Positions 10,863 to 23,380 of a DNA stretch of 64,000 nt are shown piece after piece. Source of the stretch: Anas platyrhynchos (lineage: Eukaryota > Chordata > Aves > Anseriformes > Anatidae); contig NC_092621.1 of assembly GCF_047663525.1 (NCBI RefSeq), positions 80,776,501 to 80,840,500 on the forward strand, given 5' to 3'. The translations under genes and the position numbers were made by a program. Each line of letters opens with the position of its first letter. The first letter of the stretch is position 1. The notes beneath the pieces are model-generated. The model searched no databases, had not been told where the DNA came from, and saw only the letters and a program-made list of their open reading frames with translations.

Positions 10863-13800
10863 AGACTAGTTTTATGTGTAACTTCAGCCTATGCTTAGGT
10901 GTTTCGTTGGTTTGGGGCTTTAGCTTTCATGATTTTTCCTGCAAATCAGTTAGCTTAGAAACAAGCTTTAGTACTTGAGAAATATTCTGTAAGCTCAGAA
11001 TGTGTTCATACTAAGAGACCTCTTGAAAGGTTACAAGTTTCTTTAACAAATAATGATAATTTAAAAATTCCTTTGCTTGCTGCCTTTCCTAAAGTTTGAC
11101 TGACATCTTCAGTGCTAAGATGAGAATCCAGATCAGACACATTTATGAAAAGATTAAAAAAAAAAAAAAAGTAGTATAGCTGTGAGAGCAGTGGTCTTGA
11201 AGAATGTATATGTGAAGCAACTAATTACAAATAGCAGCAGAACAAAAGCCAAGAAAACAAGAAGAAAAATGAGGGAAAAGACCAAAAGACTGTAAGCTTT
11301 AGATAATGACTGGTTAATTTAACCTTCATGAAGAATGGCAGTTCCATGGGTAACATATACTGAAAATGATGTAATGAAATAGGAATGTATTTTAGAGTTT
11401 ATCTACTGACCAAAAGCAGTTTGGGGGGACAGTTTTTGTTTTGGTTTGGTTTGGTTTTAGTTTGTTTTGGTAAGGGGATGGGGAAGGTTGTTTTGTTTTG
11501 TTTTAAAGTAAAGCTTCATTTCACTTACAAACTAGGTCCTTAGTTAAAATGGGAGATTAATGTGAAAACCATGTACTTCAGACATTCTGAATAAAAATAT
11601 ATGTTTCAGCTTTCTAGATGGATTCAAGCAAGTTTCCAGTCCAAGTAACTACATTGGTGTTGTTTTTTGTTGTTGTTGGTTTTTGTTTGTTTGTTTGTTC
11701 TGTTGTTGTTGTTTGTTTTTAAGAGTTTTTTATTAGATACAAATATACACAAAATTAGATACAAAGATTCACAAAACAAGCAGTGGAGAGCCACCTGCCT
11801 CAATGACTTTGCCTTCACCTCTTCTGAAAGATGCTATTATTTCTCTCCAAAATTGTAAAGTAAGACAAGCCATATTCCACAAACATCCTGGTCTTGTCTG
11901 TTGGAGCAGCATTATGTAGCATAAAAAAAATATTTAACTGGAGATATGGTGAGTATGACTATGCAAGGCCTTGTTACAGGCCTCCTACTCAAAACCACTT
12001 TCCCCTTTCTGTAGGAAAAAGCAGTAGAAAGTCAGCCCAGGATGTTCTGTACCCTATTAGCTCTATCGCTTTGGTGGCAAATAGGCCATTTCAGCTTAAA
12101 TCCTTTTGCATTTTGGACAAGTAATGACTGCATGCTCAAGGCACCACTTCAAAATCGGTAGCACTTTTCCTGTGTTAGTTCTGAGAAGGTTGCCAGCATC
12201 CCCCTGCTAATCTAGCCCAGTTATGCAGATAAGGCGTGCCAGGTTTGTGAATAACTGTGAATCTAGCAAAACTGTATTTTTCCAGTCAATGAGCTATGCC
12301 CCAGTGCAACTCCAACATTCAGTGATCATCTCACTGAACTTCAGTGTACTGTTTCAGGTCTATCTGAAAATTTGATGGCAGAGTAAGGGTAGAAAACATC
12401 TAACCACCAGGGATAGCTAAATATTTTCTGTCCTTACAAGTTTGCTCTGCCACTTCACATTGCTTATGTGTGCAGTATCCTGTTACAAGAGGCAAATCTA
12501 AACAATAATCAAGACGTACATGTTTTCAAGAAGGAAAATCTGTTTTGAATCACAAGGATAGCTAGAGGTACTTTGCAGCAGATATTTCCTAGTAAGTCTA
12601 GTTTTGGAGGATTTTTTTTCCCCTCTTTCTTTTGAGCTGTTCACAATGGCAGAGTTAGAATTCAAGCTACAGGCACTCAGACAAAACACAGTGGAGATAC
12701 AGTGCTTGATCTGGCTGAAAGAAACTGATAAGAAAAAACAGGACACAAATTGGAACCAGCAAACAAAATTAAACACAATAGTACAAGCAAGAAAGAACAG
12801 AGCAGCAGCACTCCAAAATCAAAAACTTTACATATTGCTTTCCAGGTAATAAATATAAAATGCTCATCATACGCCTCAGTCATTGTTGCTTGTCCTAATA
12901 GCTCAAACAAAAAAGAGTGTTTGCTCAAAAAAAAAAAAAATTATAAAAAGCAGCTTTGTGGTCTAAATACAGAATAATAACAATAAATACAGAATTTCTA
13001 GACTCAACTCTCACATCCAGTAAACCACTCCAGCGTCAATGTGTAGAGAGGATGGTAAGGGTTTCTCTAGTAATTGAAGAGCACAGCAAAATAAGAGATT
13101 TAAACATTTTAATCTACTTAGAGGTTTATGATAATGCTTTTCCTTTCTATTCATTAATGTATGAAAATTCTTGGTCCAGACGTTTATTTTCATTCTAGGT
13201 TCAATGTTTCAGAACTCTTTAGTCTTACTTTAATGTGTCACTATTTAAAATTATCTTGCTTTTAAGAATATGTGGAAGCATATTCAGAAAACCAAATAGA
13301 AGTACAGCCCCATAATCCTTGTCTGGAATGTATAGTCTTATTCCTCCTAGGAAGTCTCATATATAATGTACTAGTAAACAATTTTCTTATTCTTTTATGT
13401 TTTTATTCAAAAACATAGAACATGTAAATGATTTTACTTAGTCATCAAGCAGTCTGAGAAGTCAAATCACTAGGAGGTGGAGAACAGCAGGGAGGCCAAT
13501 TATCAAATGAAGGATGGGAAGATTTTATTTTGTTTTAATAAATGAAGGCTTCATCAAGAGCTCTTTACAGTACTGGCTTTAAGAGATGTTAACTGTCTGC
13601 ATGGGATGTAGGGGAGAAGAGTTGAGCTGACACTTCTGTTCATAATAGTGCAGTGTAAACAAAAAAACACATGCATTTTGTGTCAGACCGGTACCAGCTA
13701 CATCCTCATTCTGGAGATATTAATGTTTCTTTGAAAGAAAGTGGATTTGATGATAGTTATCCAAGACATACTAAAATAATTGTGAGACACTTCTTTCACT

Positions 13801-16157
13801 GGAAGTGCACTGAGTCAGATCTCCAATATATCTTTCATGTCTAATTACTGTCATCCCATTAAAGGAAGAAAGAAGTAAAAATCTTCAGAAAACATATGCA
13901 TAATACCTACAGTTCTAAAACATTCAGCCTGCTTGTAAGCCTGTGTTTTAATGTCTGAGACCATTCATAATAAGTAAAAAATATCTATAACATGTAGAAT
14001 CTGTTACAAAATGTCTGCAAGGCACAAAAAAAAAATAAATAATTCCTTGTGGGGACAGTTTATTGCAGTGGGGACACCCTGTGTGGAGTATTTCAAGAGG
14101 TGTGCAAGGAGAAGCCTTGTCAGAGGTCACCATTAGGTACCACAGTTAGAATAGGTGAATTGTCATTTGGTCCAAAACCTGGAGGTAGTAGGATGCTGGC
14201 TTACATGGCTACATCAGGAAAGTCACTTAGCTCCTCCTCTTCCCATACAAAAACCCCAAAGTCATAATTAACTCAGAAGAAAATGTGGATGAAATGCAGA
14301 GCATGACTTAAAAACAGATGCTATCAAGCTTCACTAGATATGTAGCATTTTGAGCTAATAATACACAACTTACAAGGCAGGTGTTTTGTATAATCATTCC
14401 AAAGTAAACCTAGCAATATAGTCAGAGATAACTTTAGAATACTGTTTAGCCTTAATGTCTGATTTAAACTGTTATGCTTTGTTCAGTGTCATGGTGAGGC
14501 TGTTTATGAACATTTACATTAGTATCAGTGATCAGAATTGCATCTAACAGTAACATTAACAAAAATATCCTATTCTCAAAGGACCAGATGTTGCTTTCTG
14601 AAGAGATTTATTTATTACTGATTTATTTAGGTTACCCCTTGAAGCAGTTTATTTGGTTATTAAAATATATTCGGACAGGAAATGTATTAAGTCATATGCC
14701 TTGTCTCAAAGTAGAGCATCTTGGACAGCCATAATAACAAATGTTGTTTCTGAACTCAACTCTATAAGCATGCTATACTCAAGCATTATAAAATAAATCA
14801 GTACATAAAGTTTTAAAATATGTCATAAAATCCTTACAGTTTTCTGACATGATTATTTCCAGTTTGTGCTGTAGATAATTTCTACAGAAAGCAAACACAT
14901 ATGGAACGGATATCATTAAGCACTGACAAGCTTTTGAAGCCACTATAAACTTGGTCATGCCTCTCCACTCACACTGGGATGAGTAACTGCATGGAAACCA
15001 ATCAAAATATGTCAGCATAACTCCATGAAAATTGGGAATGGAATGAAGCTCAAATGAGCTCTAGCTCATCTTCTCCAAGGACAGGCATAAGAACGGGAAA
15101 TAAGCAACTCTTTAATACTGCTCCCTGAAGCAAAACTGCATGCAGCTGAGGTGCACAGCTTTCTGGGGGTTTCTGCTGCAAAACACCATGTCAGCTCTAC
15201 CGAGATCAAGGGCTTCCAGCCTCATGTCATCGGGGTATAAAATACAGAAAACTGGGGCATGGTCAAATGCACAGCATGCTGAGGACACTGCAGTCTTCCT
15301 GCCTGTTGCTCTAGGGCAGCCACTCTGATGGGTCTGTCCCCGGCTGGGACACTGGACTTCTGCTCTCCTAGATCTGCACTAAATATGGAAATATTACAGA
15401 TTTTCCCTGAGGATAGCACTTAAACGTGGCTAGCATAATTCACTGGTTTTGTAAAGCAAATAAACTTGCTTTTGGGCACACATAACAGCTTTTTTTTTTA
15501 GGCTGTTGTTCACATCTTAGTAAAGATCATGCAGCACATCATGATGTTTTATAGATATGGTCTGTAGTGGAGATTTTGATAATAACCTATTAAGTTTTCA
15601 AGGGTAACATCAACTGAAAATGTTAACAAATAACTTAAAATGTCTCCATCAGCAATTTAATATATATATATATTTAAGTAAATGGGTATCAAGGCCAGAT
15701 ACAGCTAAGTATAATCAGAAAGGTACCCAGTGATCTTCACTGTACACTTCTGCAAGCCTTCCAAACCCCTTTAGCTACAAGAAAGCAAGAAAGCAAGAAA
15801 TAAGAAGAAAGTGGTATAAGAAAAACACATTAGTACATACATTTGTTTATATGTGTATGTTGATATTTCAAACAGAACTTTAATTTTTAAAAAACTGTTA
15901 TTGGAGGTAGAACAAAGTTGTTTGTTTGGTTGTTGTTGTTTGTTTGTTTGTTTGTTTTGTAGGAAAATGGATAGGAATCTTACTTCAACAACTTAGTAGT
16001 ACTGTTTGCTTGCAGATTGTTTTCCACCAGAGATGTTCCATTCATTGATTACTGATGTTGAGAAAAGGAGTCAGAAAGACAAAAGAAGACACAAACCTCC
16101 ACCTTGCTATTTACCTTTCTGTGTCTCCATATGAGTGCTCTCAGTGAGGCTGAGATC
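10863..16157. other. AT-rich non-coding DNA
   Basis: No supported gene. Contains (GTTTT)n/(GGTTT)n near 11,430-11,500, (TTG)n/(TTTG)n near 11,660-11,720, an A-run near 12,928-12,941, a short (TA)n near 15,660, (AAGC)n near 15,780 and (GTTT)n near 15,920-15,960. The open frames are short and domain-free. Confidence 0.5.
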
Positions 16158-16695
16158 TGCTGTGGTTTAACCCAGCCAGCAGCTAAACACCACGCAGCCA
16201 TTCACTCACCCTCCCTCCTCCTCCCTGGGATGGGGGAGAGAAACAGGAAAGTGAAGCTTGTGAATTGAGATAAAGACTAAGACAGAAAAATAATAATGAT
16301 AATAATGATAATAATGATGATAATAGTATACAAAACAAGTGATGCACAATGCGATTGCTCACCACCCGCTGACTGATGCCCAGCCTAGCCCCAAGCTGTC
16401 CAGCCCCCCACCCCAGCTAGCCACCCCTATCTATTGTTCAGCATGACCCCAGATGATATGGAATACCTCTTTGGGCAGTTTCGGTCAGCTATCCTGGGTC
16501 TGTCCCCTCCCAGCTCTTGCTGCACCGCTGGCAGGACAGGGTGAAGCTGAAATGTCCTTGGCTTGGTGTAAGCACTGCTCTGCCACAATTAAAACAGCAT
16601 GTTATCCGCACTCTTCTCAACCTAAACCAAAACATAGCACCCTAGTAACAGCTATTAGGAGGAAAATTAACTCTGTCCTAACTGAAACCAGGACA
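16158..16695 (-). mobile_element. Solo ERV LTR, minus orientation
   Basis: On the minus strand the element opens TGTCCTGGTTTCAGTTAGGA at 16,695 and closes AAACCACAGCA at 16,158, giving TG...CA ends. GATC flanks both ends directly (16,154-16,157 and 16,696-16,699), a candidate 4-bp target-site duplication. Length is about 538 bp with an internal (ATA/ATG)n patch at about 16,290-16,326. No internal retroviral sequence adjoins either side, so it is a solo LTR left by recombination. The type is a very common avian LTR. Confidence 0.85.
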
Positions 16696-16844
16696 GATCT
16701 AAGCAGTAAAATGCCCTGGGAGAAAAGTTTGCCTTGCTATAAAGACGGACAACCTGGAAAATACAGTTCTCATCAATTCCATTCTCTTGGAAGTTACCTG
16801 TGAAAAGCAATCTAAATGTGGTTAAACTTTAGAGTACACTTGTC

Positions 16845-16933
16845 TTCTTCCTTCCTTCCTTCCTTCCTTCCTTCCTTCCTTCCTTCCTTCCTTCCTTCCT
16901 TCCTTCCTTCCTTCCTTCCTTCCTTCCTTCCTT
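16845..16933. repeat. (TTCC)n microsatellite, about 89 bp
   Basis: About 22 near-perfect TTCC units followed by a T-rich tail. Confidence 0.95.
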
Positions 16934-19900
16934 ATTTCTTTTTCTTGTGACTTTCAAATATTCTTGTGATTTACAAATTAACTACAGGTTATCTACAGAT
17001 AATGCACATATTTTCCACCATGTTGGGAATAAAGAGAGGTAGAGATGATATCAAGAAGTACAGAAGTTTTAGTAATTTTCAATGTTTGTTCACTTCTCTT
17101 CCTTACTTTATCAGCTAACATTTCAACAAAATATTTAATAAATACTTACTTTGCTCAAATACTTCACCCATATTTAACCCACCCCAGCAAGAAGTCATAG
17201 CAGTGAAGTTTTCTTGTGGCTCTTCCAACTGTTCATGGAGAGCACCACAACAACTGAGAACTTGTAAGGAGGGTGTGCTCTGCTCTGAGTTGCAAGAAAG
17301 CAGTAAATTAGATCACTTACTGCATTCCAGAAGCAGTTCGGTCACAGGGGTTAGGACTGTTACCAGAGTAATTAGAAGAGCTAATGCTGTGGCTTGATTA
17401 AGAGTCAGTTTTGCTTTAGTGCTAAATGAGCAGCTACCAAAGGGAAATCAAAACATTGCCAAGTGCAATAAATAGATATCACCGATTTTGACAATTTTAA
17501 GGTTCTGACCTTTTGCCCTGGATGATGTTCTGGGAATTTAGGGAATTAGGGTGTTCACATATACTTACAATACCAAATGGATTTTACAGGAAAAAGGGAT
17601 CAGTCTTTCCATATTTGCACTTACATATGTAAGTACCTTGATTTCTAACCATGTCAGTAATCTGACTTAATCCAAAATAATCAGCATTTGTTAAATTAAT
17701 GTAAATAATCTACATTCTTACATACCTGCACATAAGTATCCTGTTAATAATATGATTTGAAAAGATATCTAGAGAAATATGCACATATATTATTTACATT
17801 TGGAAAAAAAAAAAAACTGAGTTTAGAAAATTTGTATGAAAGCTTCATGTAAATCCAACTCATTAATATCAGCAGCAAGATTCAACTTTGCTTCTGCTCC
17901 TAAAGCATTTTACTTTTAACTTTCTCACTTTAAAAAGTGCACTAACTTTGGAAAACACTTTTCAAACTGTTGTTATTATAGGTGTTTTTCTCACTGTTGC
18001 TACTTCTGCTTATGTCTTTTATTTTAATTTCCTGCTGAACTACGTGATAATAGTGATGAGGAGTATGAGTGAAAAAAAATAAACAATCTTGCCAGATACA
18101 CCCCATTAAAGAGAACCCTTCTGTACTATGCATATGGGATTTTTTAATAAGTGCAGAGTGGACTGTCTTTTCTTCTTTTATTATATTTTTCTGGTCTATG
18201 TGTATTGCCCTGCTGAATGTAGGAAGGGGAGAAAACAGATGAAGGTAGAATAGAGAAAGAAAACCTCTTCTTACAGTAACATTGAAAAATCCCCTCAAAC
18301 ACAGGGTTGAAAGACAGGTTTCTATCCAGCTTTCACAAAGATGCACAGCACACCACAGATGCACAAGTTGAAATAACTTAGTAAGTTGTGTTTCAACAGT
18401 GACAGTGGCAACAACTCAGGGGGTCAGCAGTTCTGACATACCAAGCCACTCGAGCAGAATGGTAAAACCGTTCAGCTACTTGTTGGGTACATCCCACGGA
18501 AAACCCTGGCTGCTGTTCTGCGTCCTACTCAGTGAGATCCTTGGCAGTGTTATCCCACTGATGCTTTCTGCAGAGGGAGAGCTGAGAGGGCAGATTCCTG
18601 GAATGATGCATCAAAACATGCAGCCTGAACTTTGGTAACTTTCTCAAATACGTTCTCCCTGGCTAGAGAGAGAATCCTGTCCTATCCTTCCCAACCTCAC
18701 TTTTTCTTCTCACTCCATCCCTTCGTATTCACAGCGAGGTTCTGTGCATGTTTTTGCTACTTGGTCCCTTTCACAGAGTATCAGTCTGCATGCAGGGTAG
18801 TCTAGCACCACATTCCTGGTGTGATAAGAAGCACAGAAGGTTTGAAGCACTGCTGTAAACAGGAAGGGGAGACAATGTCTTGCCTGGTATTCATAAAGGC
18901 ATGCAAAGACTCGGAGAGCTGGCTTCATGCTTCTGGTTTGTCACCCAGGAGAAACTTAAGTCAGGTGTGCCCTCGGTCATGTGTGTCTGCATCATGCTGC
19001 TGTGTGCTGTAGGCATTTATCCATAAATATTCTGTTCACAGCCAACAGGATCAGCTAAACTGGGGTAAGCAAGCTGTAGGCCAGGGGATGGCTGCAGGAG
19101 GAACAAAATCAGCATCACTGCAATCAGGAGGTGCCAGTGGCAGGGTGCTTGGAAGAAAACTGAGAGTTCTTTTGCTATAGAAGAGCAGTCTTAAACAAAA
19201 CCACAGGTCCTTGTCAGCACCAGAAACAAAGGAAATGCCTATGCAAATATTTTTCTGGGATGTGTTTGGAAATACAGTGTGCTTTCATCTTGGAAAGAGG
19301 AATAAATGCTACAGAAATAGCACACACACACATAAGCACAGACAAAAGCAAAGCTGGATTACACCTAAAAAGAGCATCAGCCTGAAGGCAGAGATTTTTA
19401 GCTAGCTTTGGACAAAAATGGCTTGGGACTGTGAGCAAGGGGATTAGCTCCTGTCATTCAATTTTTCTCCCTTCAGGAAAAAGAAAAAAAAATAAAAATA
19501 GAGGAGATTTAGTGTAGCCTTTGCAAATAAACATCACTGCATCACAGTTGCCTCAATCCACCATCGATCTATAATCCTAACAAGCCTTCAGGATCTGTAA
19601 CTTTGAACCAAAGAGACAATAAAACTAATCAGTTCCGTGTTTGGATTCAGCTTCTCTGTTTCTTCACTCAATTCTGTAATATATTAGTTGTTTTTCTGGG
19701 TACCTCCTGCATCTCACTGGGTTTACAGAAGGGAGTCACGAGGTCACAGTGAATGGGGGTAGGTTCTTGGGCACCTTCCCAGGGCTCAGAGCACTGCACC
19801 CCATCCCGTGCTTGTTTTGTTCTGGTAGAGCAGAAAGAAAGGGAGGCTAACAGGGCCTTTGGGAAAGGATGGAAACACGTTGACAAAAGATCCATTAACT

Positions 19901-22593
19901 TAATTGAGCCTGATGCAGGAAAATAAGGTTTTGAGAGGGACTTTGGTCTCACCATGACACCAAAACACAGTTGTTTTCAGAAGCTTTAAGAGGTCCCTGC
20001 ATTCAGCAGATCACTGTGACCCTCAGAGCCGGCTCTGTGACCTGCCATGCAACCTATGAGCGATTGCTCTCACACTTTGTAAAGGTGATCCAATCCAAAA
20101 GCTTAATGGAAAAACAAGATTAATTAGAAGCCTACAGCAAGCAGAGATGATGACCAAACCTGTGGGGCAGGAAGGAGGTATGTTTTTAAGCCTTTTCATT
20201 GTTTTGGGGACTTAATTTCTTGCAACCTCAGGAGATGGCTTTCAGCAGCCTTTCATTGCCATCTTCCCATGACAGGTGTGATGTGTAATGCTCTAAGTTT
20301 GACCAGGTCAGGCTGTTCCCAGAACTGCAATTTGACAGACAAATTACTGGGAACGAAGGTTTCTGTAAAGGTCCTGGTTGTTACTGGACTAAGATGAACC
20401 CAGTTGGTCAGAAAAGTAATAGAAGTCACCAATTTCATTAATTCCCATAGAAGAAAACATTTACCCATTCAAATGGCTGTAATTAAAATTATCAGAAAGA
20501 AATGTGGACATTAGCAATCAAATGCAAAGGTAGATGAAGAATAAAATAGGAAGACTTACACAGGCAGTTTAAGGAAAAAATGCACTCAGTTATGTGTTAT
20601 TTTTTGTGGACAACAGTTTGATTTCCATAAAGTAGAATGTATTTCAGATGATGATGACATTAGAAGGAGCCAGAAGGGGATGAGCAAGCAATATCATCAT
20701 GCCACCTTTAGTGCTGTGATCAAAGGGCTGTCACACAGAAAGGAAATCTGACCACATCCACCATGATGGCTGGCAGTGACTTTGGATTTTAAATCATTCA
20801 AACCCTGACTCAGGCTCGGTGTGTAGCAATACTGAATTTCTAAACCAGAAGAGCTGGGAGGCTTGTTACTAAAGCAGTGCTATTCTGACTGAATATAAAT
20901 GACATTTGGTCACTTGTAGTACCCATTGGCCTGGTTCTCAGTGGACAAAAATTGACTAAAACAACTACTAAAACAGTTTACTAGCAAGGACATTTTCCCA
21001 TTTTTTCCCTTTCTTATAGTGATATCTACAGAATAACTTCTTTTGACTGAAAGGTGCAGATTCTGCTCCAGTCCAGATCAACTAGCCTGCTATGGAGGCA
21101 CAAACAACTTTTTTTTTTTTTTTTGTAAGTTTATCAAGAATTATCTGCTTCTGTTTAATGTCTCAAGTAATTTCCTACTTTAGTAGATATTTTCTGTAAT
21201 TTTAATATACTTCTGTTATTTCTTCCCAGATCAGTAAAAGTCTGAAAGAATTAAAAACATTTTGCATTGTAGGTTTGCCTCATAGCGTGAGAACTGACAT
21301 TTTCAGCAATCGTTGTTAAAATAGCTTTTAAGATAAAGAATAAAGGAACAAAATACTTTGCAATATAAATTTCTCTCTTATAAATGAAATGTAAGTAAAT
21401 TATTTTGTATTTTTACTTTAAAAAAATAAACTGAATACAGAAGCAAATGACAATGGAAGTAAAGAAAAATATAAAAAGTGAATTGTATAAACAGGGAAAC
21501 AAAGCTATGCAATCATACACTTCACTACATTTTCATTTTAACAACATAACAACTTTGAGTCTTCCCACTCATGCACTCATCTTCCTGCTCATCACTCTTC
21601 TAAAAGGCAAAGAAGGCATGTAAGGACCTTTTTTTTTTATTTCTTCTTCTATATGTTTTATCTTGTTTCACTTTATTCTGACTGGCAGATAAGCAATGAA
21701 ATTGCATACTGAAAACCATACTGGACTTACTCCAGTTGCATTTATTTTTGTAGTTTTTACAATAGTAAGAATATTTCTGGGTATCAGTCATCAGTACCTT
21801 GTCTTGCACAACAGGATGAGGAGATGCATCAAATTCATTTTTAGGGACACAGAAACATTCCCTGCTACTTTGAAAGATGCAGTCACGTTGAGTGAAAGTG
21901 GAGATGCAGAGAAGAGTTGGGTTGGAGAAGATGGATGAGGGGGCAGAAGGAAAAGGAGAGACAGCCCCTACTTCTGCCAGCAGGCCCCTTACGTCATTAC
22001 TGAAACTGGCCAGTGAATCACTTCCAGCAGACCTCACCCTGAAGATCTACAAAGCACCACCAGACTACCTGGAACCTCACACACTTTACATCCCCTAGTT
22101 CCTCCCACCCAGTCCTCTACTTCTCCTAATGCCTACTCAGCTCTCCTGGCACCGTCCCACTGAGCCTTCTCTACAACTACTGCAAACATAATATTCTTCT
22201 ATTCTTCCCATGCTCCCTTCAGAAAGCATCTATAAAATGCTTTCCCCCACAGATAAACCACGACTGTTAATCAATATTGTGTTTAGAAGGTCAGTGATCT
22301 TTTAAAAATAGAAATCAGATTATACTGAAGTGATCATAGGTTGTCTGTTGCTACAGTGCAAGACAAGAAACATTCATGGATTGTTTTTTACATGGGCAAC
22401 AGAGGAAGTGCTACAGTTCTGGAAACTGACTGATATTAAAAAAAATGAGTTTTTATCAAAACAGATAACTTTTATCCAATATGAAGGGTTTGTCTTAACA
22501 ATATCAGTGGGATCAATATTAGGCTTGTTCTGTTTTCTTATTCAGTGTTCTGTCAGTAGGGAAAAGGAAGGCTTTCTTGTAGGTATTGAAGAG
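16934..22593. other. AT-rich non-coding DNA
   Basis: No supported gene or long repeat. Short A and T runs (for example near 17,803 and 21,110) and scattered simple sequence only. Open frames up to 145 codons (21,600-22,037, minus) have no recognisable domain. Confidence 0.5.
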
Positions 22594-22895
22594 AGGGAAG
22601 GGAAGGGAAGGGAAGGGAAGGGAAGGGAAGGGAAGGGAAGGGAAGGGAAGGGAAGGGAAGGGAAGGGAAGGGAAGGGAAGGGAAGGGAAGGGAAGGGAAG
22701 GGAAGGGAAGGGAAGGGAAGGGAAGGGAAGGGAAGGGAAGGGAAGGGAAGGGAAGGGAAGGGAAGGGAAGGGAAGGGAAGGGAAGGGAAGGGAAGGGAAG
22801 GGAAGGGAAGGGAAGGGAAGGGAAGGGAAGGGAAGGGAAGGGAAGGGAAGGGAAGGGAAGGGAAGGGAAGGGAAGGGAAGGGAAGGGAAGGGAAG
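22594..22895. repeat. (GGGAA)n pentanucleotide array, about 302 bp
   Basis: About 60 essentially perfect GGGAA units. Period 5 is not a multiple of 3, so all three frames are open on each strand. This produces the long repetitive frames 22,330-23,049 (+), 22,586-22,915 (+) and 22,542-22,904 (-), none of which is a gene. The array is immediately followed by CR1 sequence. Confidence 0.97.
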
Positions 22896-23046
22896 TCTGG
22901 CCACCTTCAGGATAAATAAATGCTTCCTGATACCCAGCCTGACCCTCCTCTGTCAGAGTTTTTTGCCATTCCCCTGTGTCCTCTCATTGTTTACTCAGGA
23001 GAAGAGACCAGCATTTCCCATTCCACTTCCTCTCCTTAGGATGGTG
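22896..23046 (-). mobile_element. CR1 LINE internal fragment, minus orientation
   Basis: A short piece resembling the reversed CR1 C-terminal/3' region (landmarks GGATAAATAAATGCTTCCTG, then a CTCAGGAGAAGAGACCAGC segment, ending GGTGTAGAGAG). Both ends are truncated; the left end abuts the GGGAA array. Confidence 0.7.
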
Positions 23047-23354
23047 TAGAGAGAATTTTCTCAATTGAAATTTATCCAGACTTGAAAAATAAAGTATGTT
23101 ATCTGGTTTAAAATAACCAGAATAAAATAGAGGTTTTTTGTTTGTTTGTTTGTTTTGTTGTTGTTGTTGTTGTTTTTAATACAGTCCTATGCAGCATATT
23201 TGAAAAGATTATTATTATTACTGCCATTAACATTGAAGAGCAGAGGAAGCATATGGGAAGCCTTTGAAGATGAAAGTAAAAAGGAACAGTGGTTTATCAG
23301 CTTTGAAATGGTTCAAGTCTTGCATACAGCAACAGACAGATAGTGGCAATCAGG

Positions 23355-23380
23355 AAAAAAAAAAAAAAAAAAAAAAAAAA
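23355..23380. repeat. Poly(A) run, 26 bases
   Basis: Uninterrupted A run; a (GTTT)n/(GTT)n patch lies about 200 bp upstream at 23,138-23,176. Confidence 0.9.

Noticed and set aside
22594-22895. Regular short repeats as a possible CRISPR array
   Set aside because: Contiguous 5-bp units without spacers in a vertebrate genome; a microsatellite.
22330-23049. 239-codon frame with GREGKGREGK repeats
   Set aside because: Generated by the GGGAA microsatellite, which is open in all frames.
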